A stretch of DNA of 64,000 nt from Cristatella mucedo. Its lineage: Eukaryota; Bryozoa; Phylactolaemata; Cristatellidae. Positions 12,931 to 23,805 of this stretch are shown here, in pieces (the stretch's first letter is position 1; each line of letters begins with the position of its first letter). The stretch spans positions 1,507,501 to 1,571,500 of the forward strand of contig WPIO01000082.1 of NCBI GenBank assembly GCA_009760855.2, read 5' to 3'. Under the pieces are notes generated by a model. The model did not search any database and had not been told where the DNA came from. It worked only from the letters and a program-made list of their open reading frames with translations. A program made the position numbers and the translations under genes.

Positions 12931-13227
12931 TATTGGTCATGATTATCTTGTGCATCCTGGTAGTTGGTTTCTTTGCGCTGGCGAAGCTGACATGTGGCCA
13001 GTAACTCGGTCGTGCTGTGTTGTAGCTTGCTGTAACTATCAGCTGTGATGTAAGGCTTGTCAGTGAGGCTAGAAGTTATTGGCCTCTATGGTTGGGGGCC
13101 TCTTTTATTGCAGCCACAGTTTTTCAATGGTCATGGCAAGCTTGGAGTTTCCGCCCTTATTCGTTTTGCAAACATTTCGGTGTTGGTGCTCGGTTATAAA
13201 TATAAGGTAAAAATATAATTCATTTGT
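12931..13227. other. Unassigned sequence
   Basis: About 300 bases between the hAT element and a SINE-B. Nothing recognised. Confidence 0.4.
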
Positions 13228-13358
13228 ATAGCTCCAACTGAGAACTTAATCTTTATTCAGGTGCTTTGCATATGCCATGGGCTCGATCCCACTACTTCGA
13301 CCAGACCTTGGTCGGGGCGTGCCCTTTAACCACTGTGCCTAACCAGCGGCATGTAGGT
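13228..13358 (-). mobile_element. SINE-B copy
   Basis: Tail gaacttaatctttattcagg is followed by gctcgatcccactacttcga and gaccttggtcggggcg, the reversed tRNA-like head. Confidence 0.85.
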
Positions 13359-13549
13359 TTGAGTGCATCTTTGATCAACTGATTTAGCTCACATCATTAA
13401 GTAAGCTTTCACATCCTTGTTATCCTACTTGTCTTTTGCTGTCATTTGATCCTTGCAATAATCTGCTGGCTATGCTGTGGAATAGACTAAACCATGACAT
13501 CCCACACTTTAAACTTCGTAAACTTTATACAAGTGTCTTATTATTATCA

Positions 13550-15215
13550 TATTACTAATAATAATGCACTTGATAAAGCGCCCTCAGAGAACTTAATCTC
13601 TTTCTAGGCGCTTTACATCTACTGCAAAGTGAAATGCAATTGAATGATAAGTAAAATCATGCTTGAAAAAACAAACAAAATGAATAATATGGTTAGGGGT
13701 GACATGCACAGGGTCAGCATGCAAATGTGGTTAGTGGCAGCATGCACAGTGCCAGCATGCATGAGCACATGAAGGACGAATCACAGGGACCCACTAAATG
13801 CTCTCCTAAATAGGTGTTTTTAAGTTCCTTTTAAATGTGGTCAGGTCAGGGGATGTTCTGACGCAGGTCGGGAGGGAGTTCCAGGCTATGGGAGCTTACG
13901 AACTAAATGCACGGTCTCCAAAGGATTTAAGGTTTGTACGAGGTATTTCTAGACTGTTGGATTCCGAAAAGCGGGTGGTACGATGCTTGGCCTGATGGGG
14001 TAGTATATCTGAAAGATAGGCTGGAGCCATAGAATGAAGGGACCTAAAAGTGAGCGACAAAACCTTGAAGTCAATCCGTTGCTTGACTGGTAGCCAGTGC
14101 AGGTCGGTGAGAAGTGGAGTAATGTGGCAACTGCGACGTTCACGGCAGCCAAGTCTAGCTGCCGAGTTTTGCACCAGCTGCAATCGCCTAATCGCACATG
14201 CTGGTAGGCCAGTAAGCAGTGAGTTGCAGAAGTCGAGACGGATGTCACAAATGCATGGACCAACTTGGACGTGGTATCCTTATCTAAACAAGCCCGAATT
14301 TTAGCAATGTTATGAAGCTGAAAATAGGCAGATTTGACTGTGGAGCTGATATGGTCGTCTAACAAGAGGTTGCTTTGGAATATGACACCTAGATTTCGAG
14401 CTGATTCAACTGGAGATATGCTGGCAGAGCCAATTTTGTGAGTCAGCCTTTCCAATCTCCGAATCACACTGGGTTTGCCCATAACTAGTAAGTTAGTTTT
14501 ATCATCGTTTAGTTTTATAAAATTTGCTGCCATCCATGTGCGGATGTCATCAATGCATGCAGCAAGTGAGTTGAGAGAATTTGAGGTGCTCGAAGGCTGG
14601 GAGGGATGAAAGCAAAGGTACAACTGAGTGTCATCCGCATAGAAGTGAAAGCCTAGATTGTGCTTGGCAATCACATCAGCAAGAGGGAGAGTATAAACCG
14701 TGAAAAGAATCGGGCCTAGCTCGGAGCCCTGAGGTACTCCATATTTCAGAGGTACTCCAGATGATCGTTGTCCATTCACGTCAATACTCTGGAGTCTCCC
14801 ACTGAGATAGGACCTGAACCATTGCAGAGCAGTGCCAGTGATGCCCAGGCGAGATGAGAGGTGCTCTAGAAGAACTTTGTGATTGATGATATCAAAAGCT
14901 GCCGAAAGATCGAGCAAAACAAGCAGAGACACTCTACCCATGTCTGCATTCCTAAGTAGGTCGTTGTGTACCCTAAGCAATGCTGACTCTGTGGAGGGAT
15001 TAGCTCTAAAGCCAGATTGGAACTTACTAGCAAGGTGTGAGGTTTCGATATATGAGTTCAGCTGGTCTGCCACGACTCGTTCCAGTGTCTTTGATAGGAA
15101 TGGTAGAAGGGAGACTGGGCGGTAGTTGCTCAAGTTCTCTTGGTCTAGTGTAGCTTTCTTGAGAAGTGGCCTGACTACAACTTTTTGAAAGGTGCTGGGA
15201 CATGACCCGAGGCTA
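13550..15215 (-). mobile_element. L2-clade LINE, longest copy, 5'-truncated
   Basis: On the minus strand it contains most of a reverse transcriptase, the C-terminal coding region, a 3' UTR and the tail hairpin (13577-13612), ending in an AAT repeat. Its 5' edge lies inside the RT gene near 15215, the usual result of incomplete reverse transcription. Family: the QGSELGPILFTVYTLPLADVI and YADDTQLYL motifs and the microsatellite tail fit the L2 part of the CR1/L2 group. It is the reference copy for the L2 pieces listed elsewhere in the window. Confidence 0.93.
13896..15215 (-). pseudogene. L2 LINE reverse transcriptase remnant
   Basis: An open frame of nearly 400 codons starts inside the RT domain (NYRPVSLLPFLSK). 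It shows LDLSAAFD (the first catalytic Asp region), GVPQG and the active-site YADD near 14630-14641. A one-base deletion at about 14240 shifts the frame; the continuation (QLVQNSAARLGCRERRSCHI...) is in another frame down to 13896. There a TAA replaces a Tyr codon present in the copy at 58393-58842. The endonuclease domain and ORF1 are absent, so the copy cannot move on its own. Confidence 0.9.
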
Positions 15216-15499
15216 ATGACATATTAATGATGTTGGTTATGCATTATCGCTAATATTATTGTAATAATTATTAGACAAAATAGTGATTGTGTTGCCCAAA
15301 GATCATAGAAGGAGGAATGCCTGCTTGCTCACATTGGGAATCGTCAGCTTAAGCAGGCTTGAAACATTTAATATGAAAACAGATTAAAAAATACATTTGA
15401 GAAATCTGAGATGCAGCATTTATATGTTGTCAAGCCTAGCCTATTTTAAGGCTTTGGTTTGTATTAATTGCATGGTGAATTAGTATACATAAGGTAAAC

Positions 15500-15935
15500 T
15501 AACGATTGTATGTATATATATATACCTTTTTGTCTGAAAAAATACTCAACAAATCCACACAGACTTATTGGGTGTTGGAGGGTTTTGTATGGCTGAAGGC
15601 CGTCGGTACGCATACAGTAGCCACAGAATCTCTCCCCATCTCATGCTTAATAAGAGAAAGGAATGAACATAGCTGAGTCAGGAGGGCAATCAAAGAAGCG
15701 ATTAGTATGGAGGTAGCAGAGAACGACCGCTGGAAAAAATGTGCCAGAGCTTACACCGTGATAGAAAATGTCGCTGTGAAAGAATCACGGAAGAGAGTTA
15801 CGAAGTCTAGGACCTGGAGAGCAAAACATCTTTCGTCAATGGTTTTTAAGTGGAAGAAAAGATTTGCTATTTTAATGTCTATTGAGGGCCTGAGGATGTG
15901 ATAAGGCTGGTGCAGCAGTTCAGCTAGGTATGAAA
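15500..15935 (-). mobile_element. Second LINE family (LINE-2) fragment
   Basis: Shares the order of blocks with the copies at 40401-40720 and 47655-48118: ggccgtcggtacgcatac, then aacatagctgagtcaggagg, gaggtagcagagaacgaccg and agcaaaacatctttcgtcaa. In sense direction it encodes a degraded C-terminal segment like TIGDRSFCSAGP. Confidence 0.75.
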
Positions 15936-15952
15936 GCGCCAAGCTAGGGAAA

Positions 15953-16116
15953 GGGCCGTGATAGCCCAGGAGGTAAGGTGTTCACTCTTCACGACAGAAG
16001 TCGTAGGTTCAAAGCCTTCAGTGGGCGATCTTCGATTGTCAACTGCAAGCCCTGGTGATAGCCGTTGGGCTCTTCTGCTAGTATACAAATGAGGCTGCTA
16101 AATCATCTAATATGGC
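15953..16116 (+). mobile_element. SINE-A copy
   Basis: Head ccgtgatagcccaggaggta with a box-B-like gtaggttcaaagcc, then the body cagtgggcgatc and ctggtgatagccgttgggct, and the tail aatgaggctgctaaatcatc. Confidence 0.85.
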
Positions 16117-16364
16117 GGACCTTGTGGGTCATAATAACAATCGTGTCTTGCATCTGCTTTATAACCATGAACCATCGAAGCTCATTCAGCAAAGGAAGCA
16201 CTTGGCTGAATTTTCTTCGATTCGTAAACCAACCTTGCAGCCGTATTCATCACTAGCTGTAGAAACCTAATGGTTTTTTAGTAGCCCAGCCAAAACTGAA
16301 TTAAAATAGCCCACTCTATGCAAAACCAGGTAATAAAAAATGTAAGCTGATTTCACAGACATTT

Positions 16365-16496
16365 ATAGAGTGGTAGAAGTGCCTTCGCGGCTATTCTACC
16401 CCTTGCAGAATTCAATAAAAAATTGACCACAGCAGGACTCGAACCCACGGCCAGCATTGTAAAGAGCGAGCACCTTACCCCTGGACTAAGACCTAG
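16365..16496 (-). mobile_element. SINE-A copy, diverged
   Basis: Reversed body gccttcgcggctattctacc and head caggactcgaacccacggcc...agcgagcaccttacccctgg. Confidence 0.75.
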
Positions 16497-17233
16497 GGTA
16501 GCCAGTAAGATCTTAAGCATGCCAACGTGGTAGGTAGTAAATAATTTTGGACGGATCGAACGCTGACTTATTGTATACCAGGAAACCTCTCTGGTCAGTT
16601 AATTTACAGCATGCTCCAGCTGGTCACATTAGCAGCTTGCTAGCATTGAGCAGCATCAGGGCTGTCCGTCTCTGTCAGTGTGTATTATCTACCGTGCATA
16701 CCAACTTTTTGACTTATTCATTTTTGTCAGGCTATATATGGCGATTACTCTCTCATTCCTCCAATTCCTTGCTGTAGGTGCTCCTTGCTACAACTGCAGC
16801 CACTGTGTACACTGCTGGAAAGTAGTGCGACCATATTGTCGTACGAGATCAAAGCCAAATGACAGGATGCCGGCATCCGAATCTGGCTCGGAACTCTGCC
16901 CTGTGGGCAGAAAGGAACACGGAACGTGTTGCTGTGTCTCAGGCAGATTACGGCGTTTCCTCATGCTGTGTTTTCTTTTCTGTCAAGATAGCGATGCAGT
17001 CACTTCTAATCATGGCTGAAAAGTTCTGCTTTTGTGGCACAATATTGTAGACAGATAGTGTCAAAGCAAATTAAACATGGGCTTGTATTTTGCTTCTCAG
17101 AGGTGTCAAGATGCAGCATTGAGTGCACGGTTGGTGCCTGCTTCGTTTGACTACATTCATTCTTGTCCATGTGCAGCTTTCTTTGGTGACATGTGAACAT
17201 TTTCTCTATAAAATAAAAAATTGAAAAAATTTA

Positions 17234-17374
17234 GTTCATTTGTATAGCGCCCTAAGAGAACTTAATCTCTATTCAGGCACTTCACATATGCCTCAGGGCT
17301 CGAGCCCACGACCTCAGCCAGACCTTGGTCGGGACGAGCACCTTAAATGCTGGACCAAACCAGCTCTCTTAAAT
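17234..17374 (-). mobile_element. SINE-B copy
   Basis: Well-preserved tail (gtatagcgccctaagagaac) and reversed head (gctcgagcccacgacctcag, gaccttggtcgggacg). Confidence 0.9.
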
Positions 17375-17389
17375 ATCATCGACATTAGC

Positions 17390-17516
17390 CCCATGGTGTT
17401 ACCACCAATCATTTGGTAATGCTTTCTATACATCTGTAAAATGCCTAGAGAGAGAGAGAGAGAGATTCAGTTCACTGGGGGTGTATACAAAATGTATAGT
17501 ATAATTATTATTATCT
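17390..17516 (+). mobile_element. L2 tail fragment with GA-expanded hairpin arm
   Basis: The L2 3' end (gttaccaccaatcat... tgcctagag) has its AGAGA arm expanded to an AG run at 17448-17465, followed by ttcagttcactgggggtgta and an ATT tail. Confidence 0.7.
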
Positions 17517-17727
17517 CTAGACCCTGCTCTTGAGCAAAGTAATGAATGTGCCACATTCGTGCTGCTGTGCTGGCATGCTCCACTCAATGCCGGCTGGTCA
17601 CTCTTGGGCCAAGCTGTATTTTTCACAAGGCAGTGCAGGTAAGAGTGTATCAGTGTAGCAAGAAAGCTACCTGCGGTCCGTCCAGTATTACCTGACTAAA
17701 CTAGTGAATTTAAGACATTTCTACTGG

Positions 17728-17896
17728 GTCTTAGCGTCCTAGTGTTAAGTAGCATGCACATCTTATCCCAGGTCGTGGGTTTGAGTCCTGTTAGCTGGCA
17801 ATTTCTTATTGCCCACTGCAAACAGGTTGATAGTAGCTAAGACTATTCTGCTGCTATACGGATAAGGCTGTTGAATCAGCTCACTTATTTTTATAT
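17728..17896 (+). mobile_element. SINE-A copy, diverged
   Basis: Box-B-like ggtcgtgggtttgagtcctg, body actgcaaacaggttgatagt, and tail gataaggctgttgaatcagc. Confidence 0.75.
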
Positions 17897-18299
17897 TTCA
17901 AGTGCAACTCAAGTAAGCTCAGCCGGGCTACCAAATAGGAGCTGGCAGTCTGGACACAGAATAGACACTGGATAGGAGCACCACAAGGTACTATCGCTGC
18001 CGAACAGTGCTTTTCAATAAAGCCCTCCAGCGAGCTGTAGAGCCTCTCACATTATAGAAATGTGACATCGCTAACTGTCTATGACAAGCTCTACCCAAAC
18101 ACATCTAGAGTTTTTGAGCTTGCAGCCGTTGCTGACTGCAGTATTCTTTGGCATCGCCACCGAAGCTGTAGTCTGTGCCTACTCATGCGACACGTGACAT
18201 GTGACAAACGTTTCGTTGTTTATCCTTAACTGATCATAGTTATTAAGATCTCTAGTCGACATGCTCAAGGCCGAAAGGTATTTTATCTATACCTGGCTC

Positions 18300-18830
18300 T
18301 GCTGCTGCTTCTCCTTTGCTGAAGGAGTCTCGATGGCTTCCGGTTGATAAGCGGATGCGGAGTAAAGTTCTTATGCTGACCCGCAAGGGCTGCCACGGCT
18401 GGCTTCTTTCCTAGCTAGCTGAATTGTTGCACCAGTTGCAGCCTCCTCGTGCACAGGTCCTCTATGGATAATAAATTAGCTATTCACTTCCTTTGCTTAG
18501 AGACTGCTGGCGATAGAAGCTTTTGCTTTGCTGGTCCCAGACTGAGGAACTCACTTCCACAATTCTTACGCAACGACATATACTTTCCTGCTGCCGACTG
18601 TGGCACACGCTTGCCAGCCCTACAGGGCTGCTACTTGTATGCTAGTAATGATCTCGACTGCCCTCCTGACCCAGCCATGTTTCTCACTTTTCCTTCGTTG
18701 CATGAGATGAAGTCTGTTGGCTACCGAGTTCGTACTGAAAGCCACTTAGGCTTTGAGTTCGCTATAGAAAGCTCTTTCGTAACACCCACATAGTCTTTGT
18801 GGAGTCACAGACGGAGATACATTACATTTG
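18300..18830 (+). mobile_element. LINE-2 fragment, sense
   Basis: Encodes the remnant ETAGDRSFCFAGPRLRNSLPQ, typical of the C-terminal part of non-LTR polyproteins, and then gaaagccacttaggctttga, which appears reversed at 47730-47755 and 40480-40500. This block order defines the family direction. Confidence 0.75.
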
Positions 18831-21800
18831 ATCGAGAGGCTACTGGGGTGGGTGTAGAAAGACGATTGGCTACCGAAGACCGCAGAGAGCTGACTACATT
18901 GGCTACTTTCGTCTCGTTCCGGCGTCTGGCGCGCTGACCTCATCGGGGCTCAGTGCCAGGGCAGCTTAAGATCGCGGCAAAGATATTTATTAGAATGATT
19001 ATGTAGAATTCTGCCACAGCTTTGACTGTTGGCTCATCTGCGGTTCGAGACAAAGGATGCAGGTGCCCGTGAATGAAGCATGCTAGTCAAAGCCGGCCCC
19101 ATTGGCTTGTTCACCGAGCCGTCAGCCCACTTTGCCAAACAAGCTTCAATATTCCCTAGGTATTATATCTTGGCAGCATGCAGACAAAATCGCACGGCGG
19201 CAGGCTAGCAGGACGGTACGAGATGCAAGGACCTGGCTGAAACCCTGGATTCTGACCGCAAAGCTCTGTCTCCGGTTACCTAAATGGATGTCTGAAATGA
19301 CATATATCTGTCAGGGACCGCAGCTTTGTTATCGCAGCGTCGACTAGTGGAGTTCGAAAAGCAAGACTACCTTTAGTAGGAAACTAGGATGTGAATGTGC
19401 ACTAGAATGTGGTCATAGTAGCGATTGTGCACGGTATGCACGCAGCAAGCCTACGGCCTTGTCTTCAGAAAAGCGTCTGAATATGGTGCATTACCATAGC
19501 TGCAACGCGGCTCAATTCAACAGTTGCTTGTAAAGTGGGTGCATGCATGCTATCAACACATTAATCTTGGCCGCTCTGCAGCGCGCTTTTTGGTAGTTTG
19601 ATTTTTAGAGTCTGGCTACTTATGCCATGGAACCCAACACGTAAGCCCAGTTTTGGTAATCCAATGTGTCGCATTAAGTATCAGCTAAAGACGCATATGT
19701 TCTGTTCTGCTTTACTTGTGCCCGGTTTGCTGTTTTTTTCGGTGTTTTGCTCTCTCACCTGAGCACGATTCAGTGCCCGTTACTAGCCAGGAGTCATAGG
19801 ACTACAAGTGTCTCACGTGTTTTCACATGCTAGTCAAAGCGTTATATTAGTGCGCTTTTAGTGCCAGTCAAAGCGTTACATTAGAGGACGTAGAGAAAGT
19901 GGAGGTCACTTCGCGCGACAAACATTGTATAATTGGCCTACGAGGCCTTTTTGGCGTCAGAGGGGTCTGTGCTGATAGAACTAGCCATGGTGGCATTGCC
20001 GGTTATTCATACGTTTTGGTCGTAGAAAATATATCGGAATCGTGTGCATACACCTCGCCTATATTCTCGCGAACGCACGCACGTACATCTGACCGGGCAT
20101 GTCAGACACGACAGACTAGTGCCTGTTGTTAGTGCGTCAGTGCTGGCTAAGGCAGAACGTCCTCTTTAGTTATACTCAATGCGCCCAGTCAAAGCAGCCA
20201 GTTGGTCCAACGAAGAAGGTCGGCTGCGGTGAAGGTCATGCTGCTAGCTGCTAGCGGTACTCATGGTCGATATATGTAGCTCCATTAGAAGCAAAGCTGC
20301 TGCACGTGCAAGTCCTTCCCGGTAAGACGAGTTCTAGTTTCGCACCAGCTACGGGCTGAGCTCATTGGCGTCTTGGCGAGAACCTCGGGTTAGCCTACAC
20401 TCAGCGGGTCAATGGGTTGGTCACGTGCAGCGTTTCCGGCCGGTTCAATTCGACCCTAAGTCGAGCGTCAGCTGACGGCTCAGCCGTGATGAGTTCTGAA
20501 TGAATCCGTTGATTAAGCTATTAACTAAGGAGAGCGCACAGTGCATTTGTCTGACCCGTGTGCGAGCTAACGCATGTGCTAATCTCCGCTATCCCCCATG
20601 ATGTCATGAAGATGTGCTCGCTGGTTGTAGGGGGCGGCTTGCACTCCGAATGGTCCTGTGATCGCTCCCAATGAGCAATGCCTCTTGGATTAGCTGTAGT
20701 TGATCTACTCCCATCTAAGAGCGTACACAGCTCGGCGCATTTGGCCAGTAGACCTAATGCCCACTGGTGATAGCTGCAACCGGCACCGCATGGTTCGCCA
20801 GCTGGACCGACGCTCGACAAAAAATCTACTGACTCGGTGACGCTCTGCACTGCGCTAATCCTACTACGGCTATTTACGAGGGTCTACATAAGACCTCCGG
20901 GACGCGAGAGCGTGGGGAGAGAATCCAGAGTGTGATGAACGCGAAAGAGGGAGCCGCCGAGGAGGGGAAGAGTCGCTAGAATGGAGCCGGAGTTTTCCCT
21001 CCGAGAGCGAGCTGAAAGCGAGGCAGAAGGACATGCTCGTTGAGGCTCTCGAAGCACGCTCACTGGAGTCAGACACGAAGGCAGGATGCAATTGCACAGC
21101 CCTAGTACACGATGGCGACCGCACGCCCGCCGCGGAGCCACCGCTTTGTCACGACCCAGAGACTTCGCAGAGGCTGGGATTTTCGGAAACAAGCCCTGCT
21201 ACAATCTAGCCTCTCCGATTCGTGCCAATGCATGGTAAATGAAGCGTATTCAAACATTTGCTGGGATATACTGCTGCTTAGGCGTCCCGCGTGCCGCTTT
21301 GAGCCACACGGTAGCTGATTCTGCAAACGCAACACGACGTGCCTTCGGCCCGCTCCTCTTCGGTGGCACTATGAAGGCTTGCTACGACTAAAAAAAAAGC
21401 AATGTGCAAGCATCAAATGTATAAGTCATGTGAATAAATTGAAAGCTCTAAAATTTCAGTGTTGATTGGCAAGATCTCATCGTTGAGTGAAGAAAGACCC
21501 CGCACTTCAGTCGGAGCCTTCAACTTCCCTTGGGAATCTCCACTAATTAAAGAAAGTGCGTCACGCCGCAAGATGGCGCAATTGCGTCACGTGGCGAGAT
21601 GGCGTACTTCCGTCAAACGGCAAGATAGCTCAGCGTTTCTTCCGTGACGGAATTAATATGACTCGGCGAAATATGAAAGCGAATTCACAGGCTGTTCGTA
21701 TCTACTATCTAACCACTGCTTATGAACTCCTTTGCCTTACTACACAGTTAGCAACGGCGGTTGACAGGTGTTAAAACGCTACTCAGGTAGATTTACTGAA

Positions 21801-22308
21801 TGCCGCAAAAGTATTTCAATAAAAATAGCTTAGTACAATATGGAAAGCTCGGCGTATCGCTGTAGAGGCAGCTCGGGGCCTATGCGACCTATGTATCCTA
21901 CAAAGCACCCAAAAGCGGCCGTTGTGTGCATCCATTGATTTAATTGTACACGCATGCACACCACAGTCTCCCACATGTACATAACCTGGCGAAAACCAGA
22001 GACGGGAGAGAAAGAGAGCCGGGGAAAGGTTGAGAAAGAAATAATGAGTTCGCAAATTAACAATGTGCTTACCTTTATGTATCTGTGAGTTTTAGACGTC
22101 ATAATGATAAAAACACGATAAACATGACAAGTTAAACCGTCTGGCTAGCCCTATCATTTATTCCCGTGCAGAAGCTCTCTTCCTGTAGGGAAGTTATAAA
22201 AGTACTTCTTCGTGCGCATTAACATGATTGGCTGACTATCATATCGAATGTTCACAGGACCTCTCTTCTCATCCTACCTGTCTGAGAATTTGAGAAAAAA
22301 AAGCACAT
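18831..22308. other. Unassigned 3.5 kb
   Basis: No confirmed gene. It contains one exon-like open stretch at 20894-21200 (listed separately) and a possible degraded LINE-2 piece near 21840-21880 (cgctgtagaggcagctcggg). The remainder shows no family resemblance that I can see. Confidence 0.4.
20894..21200 (+). CDS. Hypothetical exon-like open frame
   Basis: After a TAA at about 20891, roughly 100 codons stay open to a stop near 21205. The frame includes the helical-looking stretch ELKARQKDMLVEALEARSLE followed by a Cys-containing tail. No domain is recognised and no convincing acceptor was identified upstream. Frames on the opposite strand are also open because the DNA is GC-rich, so this may be chance. 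Confidence 0.2.
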
Positions 22309-22442
22309 TGTATAGCACCTTAAGAGAACTCGATCTCTCTATTCCGGCGCTTCGCATGCGCCATGGGGCTCGAGCCCACGACCTCGGCCAGACCTCGGTC
22401 CCCGGGGCGAGAGCACCTTAACTACTGGGCCAAACCAGCTTG
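22309..22442 (-). mobile_element. SINE-B copy
   Basis: Tail ccttaagagaactcgatctc, then the reversed head gctcgagcccacgacctcgg and gacctcggtccccggggcga. Confidence 0.87.
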
Positions 22443-23202
22443 GCGTGTGTAGGGATAACGACCAGAAACAGAGTTCTATGATCGAGAGGAGGATGGTCGG
22501 CCTATTGCGCTGTTGGGCAGGGTAACGACAACGACAGAGCGTTCTTCGGAGAAATGGCGCTAGGTGGAAGCAAAGGAAAAATAAACTATACCACACTGTA
22601 GGATTCTTTGCCTGAAATCGCCCACCAAAATGCAACGGCTTCAGTGTAATTGCATAAGGACCGGGACATAATGCCGGTGCAGAGGAAAAACACAGGGAGA
22701 TGAAAAATGGTTAGAGTTGATCGAAAACAGGCTAAGAAGATGTCGTGAAATGGGAGAAGGACCTCGCGTGCGCAGGAAACGGCGAGCAGGGAACGAGAGC
22801 GGCGCCGGAGCGGCGCGTCTCACTTTGAATGCTGAGCTCTGCAGCTCCGATTGCGGCTCGGACCGAGAGCGCCGCGTAACCGTGATTGCGCAAATAACGA
22901 CGAAAGAGAGCAATCGACAAAAAGAGCTACCTAACGGCGTACCGGAAAAGGAGGCGAGCGGCTCCTCAAGTCGGAGCGGCTCGAGGCAGACGGTCGAACG
23001 CCGCCGCCGCCGCCGTGGACTGATAAGCGCGGCGCGCGATCAATCTACAGTCGTCTATCTGCAGCCGCTCTCACCGACCCTGCGACTCTGCGGCCTCACG
23101 CACGCGAGCTCAGAAGCTCAACGCTGCGATGCTTCGCCGAACGCGGCTCAGCAGCTCAGCCGGCTCAGCGCTGAGCTGCTGAGACGGCTTTCGCCGCCGC
23201 TT
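22443..23202. other. Unassigned, CpG-rich in its second half
   Basis: GC rises from about 22730 and a 197-codon Arg/Ser-rich frame runs 22717-23310, but its end overlaps a SINE-A. It has no recognisable domain and may be a promoter or 5' UTR. Confidence 0.35.
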
Positions 23203-23280
23203 GCAGTTGGCGATAAAGGGCGACCCGCTGCAGGATTCGAACCCGTGACCTCGGTCGTGGAAAGCGAGCGAGCGCTTAGT
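23203..23280 (-). mobile_element. SINE-A fragment
   Basis: Reversed body and head: gcttgcagttggcgataaag, gcaggattcgaacccgtgac, gtcgtggaaagcgagcg. Confidence 0.75.
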
Positions 23281-23734
23281 TTGTCTATTACTCAAGATCC
23301 TCATCGGTAGCGACATCTTCAGCATGTGCCAGAGAAGAGCGCGGAGATGCATCGGCTGCCTCTTAAATAGCGGCCACTTTTAAAGTCACGAGTTAAAGGC
23401 ACGACTGGGATCGATTGCGAGAGAGTACTCGGGGTTTTCTCGTGAAACGACCATTTCGAAAGTCAACTTTTGGTCAACTAATGGAACAAAGTGAGGGGAT
23501 TGGCTTACGAAATCCGAAACTCGCATCGCAGAGAAGCGCCCTGCAGTGCACAGTTGTGCTAGCAGCTCGCGTCTGTGTGTCTAGCTTCTAGCTTCGACGT
23601 CACATGAGACCAGGCGATCAGGGGCCGCGGCAGATTTACAGGAAAAAACCAAGCGACTGCCATCCTAAGTGAGTAGCCTTCAAGCGAAAGAAATGCACAG
23701 CCTAATAATATGTTCTTTTTAATGACACTGCTGC

Positions 23735-23805
23735 TAATAGGTCGTTTGCATTGCGTTCTGAGAGAACTTTATCTCTATCCACGTGCTTTACAACTCGCTA
23801 AAAGA
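23735..23805 (-). mobile_element. L2/SINE-B type tail fragment
   Basis: Reads cgttctgagagaactttatctctatccacgtgctttac, the shared tail in reverse. Too short to assign to L2 or SINE-B. Confidence 0.6.

Noticed and set aside
22717-23310. 197-codon Arg/Ser-rich frame
   Set aside because: Its last part is a reversed SINE-A and the rest has no domain; best explained by GC content.
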